Below are positions 57,618 to 64,000 of a DNA stretch of 64,000 nt, in pieces. A program made the position numbers and the translations under genes. Position 1 is the first letter of the stretch, and each line of letters starts with the position of its first letter. The DNA lies in contig NC_092635.1 in NCBI RefSeq assembly GCF_039555335.1, positions 55,557,755-55,621,754 of the forward strand. The letters are read 5' to 3'. Below the pieces are notes generated by a model. It was not told the origin of the DNA, searched no databases, and worked only from the letters and a program-made list of their open reading frames with translations. This DNA is from Amphiura filiformis (Eukaryota; Echinodermata; Ophiuroidea; Amphilepidida; Amphiuridae).

Positions 57618-57748
57618 AGCACGCACAGTGACCACCTCGACTCGCCAATTAATGGTGTGGGTGTCGCTTCTAACATAAATACACTATATTTTTTTTCCTG
57701 TTGATTTATAAATTAGTGGAAGAAATTTAATGTACGGGTTATATAAAG

Positions 57749-57907
57749 CAAATATTGAATGTTTTCATTTGTTCAATGGAAAGAATATTTTCATTTGGTA
57801 TATGAACTGTTCTATTCAACTCGGCAAAGCCATATTAAATGGAACAGTCCATATTTTACCTTAAGAAAATATTCTTACCATTGTACTCATAAACATTCAA
57901 TGTTTGT
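57749..57907. repeat. Palindromic MITE 50 bp downstream of the TLR stop
   Basis: AAATATTGAATGTTTTC and AAAGAATATTTTC at left, mirrored to 57907. It probably lies within the TLR 3' UTR, where its transcript would form a hairpin. Confidence 0.8.
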
Positions 57908-57956
57908 ACATCAAACATTAAATCTTCTTAAATTATATGAACAATCATAAAATAAA

Positions 57957-60900
57957 TTAATTAGCAAACCGGCGATCTAGTGGCACAGGCCTCTTAAGTT
58001 CTTCTCGAAGGCGTCTCCAAAACAAATACTGTCCATATCCATCGCCTGGCCATTTTAGGCACTGTACTTTACAGAGTAATTGTCTAAACAACAGAGTCTT
58101 TTTATTATTTGGAATCTCTTGCAGCATGATAAGAATCATTACATTGCGATTCTCTTCCAGGACTCTATAATGGGCCATGTCTAGTTCTTTCAGACACCAG
58201 TTGTCTTGAAAAAATTGCGGAGAGAGTATAACAAGAACCTTGCGGCTTCTTTGCATGTGAAGAGATATTTCATCCAACTTTGTTCTCCCAATACGCATGT
58301 CTCGACACCTTAGGAAAAGTCTGAAAGGTTCCTCTCCTTGCTCAATATTGGGTAGAAGCTCACCATGTACCCAATCATCAGCACTTTCTACATGATAAGG
58401 GACATAGGCATCATATCGAGGAATGTCATTCTCGTCATCATTGATACGTTCAGCATTTTCAATGAGATGGTGTTGTTGGATTCTTCTTCTGTTGAATACT
58501 AGGAAAAATGTGTACTTGATGTGCCACCAATAACGCACTATCAAAATTATGGTAATTACTAGAACTATAGTGCAAGTAACGCCAATTGATATGTACTTCC
58601 ATAAGGTTGATTCACAGTCTAAATTTACCTGTGTAATGCTATAATCTTTTTCTGAATCGGGTGAGAAACATGTGTATGTTGTATAACCAAAAATTTGGAC
58701 CATGTCATCTGTCAGTACCCAATTCCTTAACGCCTCCACATTACAATCACATTGAAATGGATTGTTACTGCAATCAAAAATACTCATGTTAGGATGGCCT
58801 GATTGAGTTAGAATTTCTTTTGGGACAATTTTGATTGAATTGTCATTAAGATAAAATTCTCTTATATTACTTAAGTGTTGCAAACTGCTCACTGATACTA
58901 GTTGATTGTTATTTAATTTCAGGACTGTTAATCTACTGAAATAAGTAAGAAGTATATTATCAATATTGGCAATCCTATTGTAACTCAAATCAAGGGTTTG
59001 CAATCTAGGTGCTTTGAATATATTTAGTATATCAGAATTGTAAGAAAAAAGGTTCGTTAAGAGCAGCTTTTTTAAAACAGGTAATTGCATTTCAGTATAT
59101 TCATTATATTGCATCAGGTAGCACTCGGAAAAATCTAAATACACAAGAAATGGGCAAGTAGAATTAGTTTGTTGGAAAGTGATTGTGGAATCCCAAGCCT
59201 CAAAAGATTCCATGTATTGTGCAACCTGGCATATATTTGCCCCCAAACGCTGAACTATGCTTGTTTGGTACCCTATATTTAATTTTTTCAAATTTGGTGG
59301 AGAGCATGGCCAAATCTTTTGTTTACTCTTAAGGTTATTCCATGATAAGTCTATTGTTTCAAGTGAGGAAATGTTACACAACTGTTCCCATATATTTTCA
59401 AAATCACCACTCAATTGAATGTTGGACAGATCCACCTTTGTTAGAGAGTTATAGCTACTGAATATATTCAGAGCACCAGCTGAAGACAAATCAGTGGTTA
59501 CAAGTTTGAATAGTAAATTATTTAAACATATTAAACCTTTGAAGACATTAATAGACAATGTTGATGGAGCAGAATTGATGAATGCAAATAAAGATAACAC
59601 TTTTAATTCATGAAACCATTCAAAAGGTGCACCTTGAAACACATACACATCTGCATATAATGTTAATGTTTGCAATAACACCTTCCAATTTCCCCATGAT
59701 TCAAATGTGTTTGAATTTAAGTTGATGATAGCCTTGCCAGACATATGTAGGGTTAGGTTTTGAAGGGGTGAATCTAGTGAGTTCAAAGCCTCTATGGCTG
59801 TATAGATGTCAATGCGAAGATCAAGGTAGAGACTAGTAAGATTATTGAGTACATGGAAGGCTGGAAGACTGGTCGAATTTGATGATGCCTGGCGAAATTT
59901 AAGATATGTTAAAAGAAGCAATCTGCTGCATTTACGATTTACGTTCATGTCATTGTGATGGGGATTTTCATATGAAGAGCAAAACATGATTTCAGGACAG
60001 GATCCACCAACTCTGATTTCAAGGTGTTGCAGGTTATGTAGCCCAGATAACAGCTTGCCAATATTTTGACAGTCATAGGTCAGAGAAGTGAAAATCTCTG
60101 CATCAATGTACAGTTCATATAAAGATGAAAGTGGGGCTAGAGGGGTACCAGTAATATTATCAGACCCATCATCAAATGACATCCACAGAATTTGTAAGTT
60201 TTGCAACCCTACAAGTGATGAAGTACTAAGACTTGTTACATTTTGCCAACTAATTTGAAGTGTCTGGAGTGAGATGAGATCCTGAAAGGGTGCACCATCT
60301 ACAGTGTGTAAAAAGTTTCCATCTAAATTCAAGTAGGTAAGTTTGCCAAGTGTGCTGAAGGTTTTGTCACTGATGAAGGATATTAAATTGTAACTCAAGT
60401 CCAAACTTAGTAGCTCATGAAGTCCAGAAAATGTACCTTCATGCAATGTTGATATATGGTTGGAAGAAAGCGCCATATCCTGTAACTTGTGAAGACCGTT
60501 AAAGACATTAGGCTGTATGTGGGAAATCGAGCTGCCAACTAGTAGCAGAGTTAATAGTTCATGAAGTCCAGTAAATGCACCATCATGTAAGGCTGATATA
60601 TGGTTGGAAGAAAGGTACATATGCTGTAACTTGTGAAGGCTGCTAAATACATTAGCCTGTATATGAGGAATGGAATTGTCAACTAGTTGCAGAGTTAATA
60701 GTTCATCAAGTCCAGTGAATGCACCATCATGTACGGATGCTATATTGTTGTAAGAAAGATCCAAATGTTGCAACATGTGAAGTCCACTAAATACATAATC
60801 AGGAATAGCACTTAGTTTATTCTTGCTTAAATCAAGTGAGTTGATCGAAGCAGCATTCCGTAATGGTGGTATACAGACTAGACTTCTCCCTTTACAATCC

Positions 60901-61058
60901 ATATTAGTACGATTCCACATTTTACAAGCAACACTTCCTTGTGGATAACATGAAGTTTCAATATCAGATGATTGCCCATTTTGGGGCTGAATGCAAATCA
61001 AATTCACCAGCAGCAGGTACACAATGACACATACACACTGTGGTTGTACCAAAGCCAT
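57957..61058 (-). CDS. Toll-like receptor, intronless V-type (LRR ectodomain, TM, TIR)
   Basis: Membrane pattern-recognition receptor expected to signal through TIR adaptors such as MyD88. The open frame runs from 61133 (1058 residues), but I prefer the second Met at 61058 (1033 residues): it begins a clean signal peptide (MALVQPQCVCVIVYLLLVNL). Numbering from 61133: Cys-rich N-cap about 58-87; roughly twenty LRRs about 95-800, the first eight very regular (LDLSYNNIASVHDGAFTGL); LRRCT with one cysteine cluster (FQCDCNVEALRNW...C...DCES), the single-cluster arrangement of vertebrate and most echinoderm TLRs; TM about 847-868; TIR about 904-1048 with box 1 YDAYVPY, box 2 RCRDMRIG and box 3 FW. 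The BB-loop proline of box 2 is Ile. There are no introns, as usual for sea-urchin TLRs. Subfamily and ligand are unknown. Confidence 0.95.
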   Translation of the reverse strand: MALVQPQCVCVIVYLLLVNLICIQPQNGQSSDIETSCYPQGSVACKMWNRTNMDCKGRSLVCIPPLRNAASINSLDLSKNKLSAIPDYVFSGLHMLQHLDLSYNNIASVHDGAFTGLDELLTLQLVDNSIPHIQANVFSSLHKLQHMYLSSNHISALHDGAFTGLHELLTLLLVGSSISHIQPNVFNGLHKLQDMALSSNHISTLHEGTFSGLHELLSLDLSYNLISFISDKTFSTLGKLTYLNLDGNFLHTVDGAPFQDLISLQTLQISWQNVTSLSTSSLVGLQNLQILWMSFDDGSDNITGTPLAPLSSLYELYIDAEIFTSLTYDCQNIGKLLSGLHNLQHLEIRVGGSCPEIMFCSSYENPHHNDMNVNRKCSRLLLLTYLKFRQASSNSTSLPAFHVLNNLTSLYLDLRIDIYTAIEALNSLDSPLQNLTLHMSGKAIINLNSNTFESWGNWKVLLQTLTLYADVYVFQGAPFEWFHELKVLSLFAFINSAPSTLSINVFKGLICLNNLLFKLVTTDLSSAGALNIFSSYNSLTKVDLSNIQLSGDFENIWEQLCNISSLETIDLSWNNLKSKQKIWPCSPPNLKKLNIGYQTSIVQRLGANICQVAQYMESFEAWDSTITFQQTNSTCPFLVYLDFSECYLMQYNEYTEMQLPVLKKLLLTNLFSYNSDILNIFKAPRLQTLDLSYNRIANIDNILLTYFSRLTVLKLNNNQLVSVSSLQHLSNIREFYLNDNSIKIVPKEILTQSGHPNMSIFDCSNNPFQCDCNVEALRNWVLTDDMVQIFGYTTYTCFSPDSEKDYSITQVNLDCESTLWKYISIGVTCTIVLVITIILIVRYWWHIKYTFFLVFNRRRIQQHHLIENAERINDDENDIPRYDAYVPYHVESADDWVHGELLPNIEQGEEPFRLFLRCRDMRIGRTKLDEISLHMQRSRKVLVILSPQFFQDNWCLKELDMAHYRVLEENRNVMILIMLQEIPNNKKTLLFRQLLCKVQCLKWPGDGYGQYLFWRRLREELKRPVPLDRRFAN

Positions 61059-61260
61059 TTGGAGTATAGGAACGTGTCTTACACAGCAGCAAAATGAAGA
61101 AAATTTGGTGAAGTGTTTGAAACGTTCTATCAAAAGTTGCCGATTAATACCAAACCCAATAAAAGAATGCTATTTTTATCACCTTGGATTTTCCAGTTGT
61201 GCACAAGGTTGCCAGAATTGCTCAGGCAAATGGTATCCCACAATTGCAGTTATAAGATAG

Positions 61261-61707
61261 TACTGTCTGTTCAATTAGCTTAGATTCTTGAATTTTTAAG
61301 ATATTTGAAAAAATAAAACATTGTGGTCAAAGTCATCAAAGAAAAGTGTTAGCACAGCCTTAGACCTAACATGATTTATACTTTTCAAATTCTAAAGTTC
61401 AATTTAAAACCCCATTTCTTTTCAATTTTGGTCTTTTCGCGATATTTTTATAAAAAAAGCCGTAGAAGCGTCGGGTACCATAAACTTTTTGAATCAATCC
61501 ATTTAGAGCAATGGGGACGAATGTCAACTCACAATGCGCTGAGATAGTATTTATTCGACCATCCGCATCAGGAAGTATTGTCCAGCAAAATATTTGCCAG
61601 TATGCCTAATTTGTGTTGAAACCCTACTGTTGAAACAATACGTTATTATTTATGAACTAAGGTTTTCTAAAATAGGCACAGCTTATATAAATACATTCCT
61701 TGCGTAT

Positions 61708-61778
<71 letters not shown>

Positions 61779-62543
61779 TTGTGCGTATGGGTCTGCGAAT
61801 GGGTCTGAGAAGGTGTAGGCCTATAGGCCTATTATAAAACTACACATTTATTTTCAATTTGTTATTTCGTTTTGTTTGTTGAATACAAACTGAAAAAACC
61901 GTGAAACAAAAGAACTTTTGTACAAGAAAATATTATTTAAAACAATCAGGTTACAGAAAACAATTCTTGTAAAGTCACTGTATCTGAAAATGTCAAGCGA
62001 ATGCTGATATTCTTGGGAAGGAATGGTGGTATTAAACAAAACTCAATTTACATTGTAAACCAGTTGAAGAACGAAATCCATATTTTTAATGTAATTGTTT
62101 AGGGAAAATAATGCTCAGAATAATATTTATGCATAAAACGTAATCGCGCCATATAAATTCGTGTAACAAAAACCGGTGGACCATCATCACCTATAGAACC
62201 TATCCAATAACCGGAACGGTATAACAATTGAAATGGCAGGACAGATTGGTGGACAGATTGTTTTGCTAAATTGGATAGGGTCTATGCCCTAAGTTGAGAA
62301 TGGACCGTCCCACTCGATTTGTAAAAAGGTCGCGAACCCTTTCGGTTGACCCAAGTAACTGCCTAAAATGAGGCAAAATTGAAAAGAAATGGGGCTTTAA
62401 ATTGAACTTTGGAATTTGAAAAGAATAAATCACGTTAGGTCTAAGGCTGTGCTAACACTTTTCTTTGATGACTTTGGCCACAAGTCTTTATTTTTTCAAA
62501 TACCTTAATAATTCAAGAATCTAAGCTAATTGAACAGACAGTA
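61261..62543. mobile_element. 1.28-kb foldback element immediately upstream of the TLR gene
   Basis: Inverted arms of about 170 bp: TACTGTCTGTTCAATTAGCT and GTGTTAGCACAGCCTTAGAC at left, mirrored at 62369-62543. ATAG flanks both ends, a possible 4-bp target duplication. It begins about 130 bp above the upstream TLR Met codon. Confidence 0.8.
61705..61780. repeat. (TTTA)n microsatellite, about 19 units
   Basis: Uninterrupted TATT repeats inside the foldback element; likely length-polymorphic. Confidence 0.97.
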
Positions 62544-62596
62544 ATAGTATGGCATTTTGAAAGAGGATATTCTGAATTGCAAGATAATGCTTTTCT

Positions 62597-63042
62597 TTAA
62601 AGCCATATTGTAACATTTGATGAGGAGGATGCCCTCAATATTTTTTAAATTCTGTTTTTTTACACAATTGTAGTGTACTTTAGTAAACTAAGATACCCTG
62701 CATAAATCAAGACTTTAGGTGCTGTAGTTTTGTCAAAATCCAAGATGTTGAATAAACCGTCTGACAAGATGGTTTATTATTATGATGGAAATATTAGTCG
62801 AACACGTATTTGATGTATCTCGTAGCACAGTACGTACATGGTGTGCATGAGTCATCATACACATCAAAGGACTGTACCATAGAACAACCGATGCAATAAC
62901 ACACATTGCAGGGTAGTAAATTCCAATATTTGCTTTACCTCAGCTGTTCAGCTCAAAATTAAAAGGGGACAATTAAAGCCAACATTTTATGGAAAAGAAA
63001 TACTAATCTATTTTTTTGTGGAAATGATATAATATGGCTTTA
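62597..63042. repeat. MITE with TTAAAGCCATATT termini
   Basis: TTAAAGCCATATTGTAA at left and ATAATATGGCTTTAA at right. Confidence 0.75.
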
Positions 63043-63449
63043 AGATAAATGAATCACAATCTTGCACTGATCTTAATAGAAAGTGTAATAGAGGTAAATT
63101 GTTGAGTAAAAAGTGGAAAGCTTTGGAATCTGCTGATTTGGTTTGAAATCTGCATAAACAAATCAGCTACCCGAAACATAATTGAAAAATAGCCCAAAGC
63201 AGCCCAATTGTGTGCACAAAGTGTAGTTTGTCAACCCTGATAGGGAAGTGTTACTAGAGACTTTCACTTCCTATGAACCATGATTATAATAAAGTATTGA
63301 CATTGAATTGGTTTGATTACTTGTGTATCATACTTTCGTTCCTCAAAAGGGGATTTTATTCCAGTATACAGAGGCCTCTGGCCCAAAAATACACTAGAGG
63401 CAAATGGTGGTCATAGACCACAAACCTAGCTGGGGCATGTTGGTGTTGT

Positions 63450-64000
63450 GGAGGTATCTGACCCCTGCAAAATGTTCCAAAAATGTTCCCCTGTCATGAG
63501 GCTTGTTGTCACCGAGTTTAGAGTCGGTACTCCTCACAGATGTCCAGAAAATGCAATTCTAAGATTTGACCCAGATGACCTTTGACTAGACCCCTGCAAG
63601 ATGTTCCATAATTCACCCCTGGTCATGAGTTGTCACCGAGTTTGAGCCCTGTACCTCTTACAGATGTCCAGATAACGCAATTCTAAGATTTGGCCCCAGA
63701 ATGATGTCTTTTGAGCTGACCGTGCAAAATGTTCCAATATGTTCCACAGGTCATGAGGTTGTCACCGAGATTGAGCCCGTACCCTTACAGATGTCCAGAT
63801 ATTGAAATTCGAAGATTTGACCCCAGCTGACCTTTGACCTGCCCCCTGCAAAATGTTCCAACATGTTCCCCTGGTCATGAGGTTGTCGCCGAGATTGAGC
63901 CCCGTACCCTTACAGATGTCCAGATATTGAAATTCGAAGATTTGACCCCAGCTGACCTTTGACCTGATCCATGCAAAATATTCCAAAATGTTACTATTCT
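63450..64000. repeat. Tandem repeat of about 125 bp running off the window
   Basis: At least four units, each with CTGCAAAATGTTCCAAxATG, GTCATGAGGTTGTCACCGAG, TTACAGATGTCCAGAT and GCTGACCTTTGACCTG. The last two units are nearly identical, the first two diverged. Confidence 0.92.

Larger units (their letters stand above)
52967..57700. other. STOML2 3' region and intergenic space to the TLR gene
   Basis: No further gene recognised. It holds two family A repeats, the repeated block at 55603-56340 and three MITEs listed separately. The STOML2 polyadenylation site is probably within 53893-54260. Confidence 0.5.

Noticed and set aside
60991..61260. Plus-strand frame overlapping the TLR 5' end
   Set aside because: Antisense shadow of the signal-peptide region; no similarity to known proteins.
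1..64000. CRISPR arrays, bacterial operons or prophage
   Set aside because: Spliced animal genes throughout; tandem repeats lack the repeat-spacer pattern.

Overview
This is a eukaryotic nuclear window from an invertebrate deuterostome, most likely an ambulacrarian (echinoderm or hemichordate). The grounds are intron-rich conserved animal genes in an AT-rich sequence packed with foldback transposons, plus a single-exon V-type Toll-like receptor of the kind expanded in echinoderms. The species is inferred from gene style only; no marker gene settles it.

Layout. (1) 2231-21585, minus strand: a complete 11-exon DNAAF4 (DYX1C1) gene, a CS-domain and TPR co-chaperone for cytoplasmic preassembly of axonemal dynein. 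(2) 21586-21887: a 302-bp divergent promoter. (3) 21888-52966, plus strand: a 9-exon STOML2 (SLP-2) gene for a mitochondrial inner-membrane SPFH scaffold, with a first intron of about 20.5 kb. (4) Nested on the opposite strand of that intron are two LC8-type dynein light-chain genes: a canonical copy (coding 27111-27380) and a diverged copy (coding 38394-38663). They form a gene-sized duplication that includes UTRs and a noncoding first exon. (5) 57957-61058 (or 61133), minus strand: an intact intronless Toll-like receptor with signal peptide, leucine-rich repeats, one membrane span and a TIR domain.

Most remaining sequence is transposon-derived. It includes about 30 MITE-like inverted-repeat elements, several nested two or three deep; a 2.77-kb near-perfect palindrome flanked by TTAA; a tandem array of Helitron-like units (15193-20014) inside another TTAA-flanked foldback element; two tRNA-derived SINE copies; a Tc1 remnant; and tandem repeats, including one in STOML2 intron 6 that copies an exon-intron boundary and one running off the right end.

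Two themes stand out. The dynein genes (assembly factor and light chains) are neighbours, and DNAAF4 and STOML2 share a short promoter, so co-expression is a reasonable hypothesis. Several unrelated repeat families carry the word TGACCTTTGACC, the consensus DR1 nuclear-receptor half-site pair, giving well over twenty potential receptor sites. Exon boundaries were read by eye from homology, GT/AG sites and reading-frame phase. Repeat boundaries are good to roughly 10 bp.
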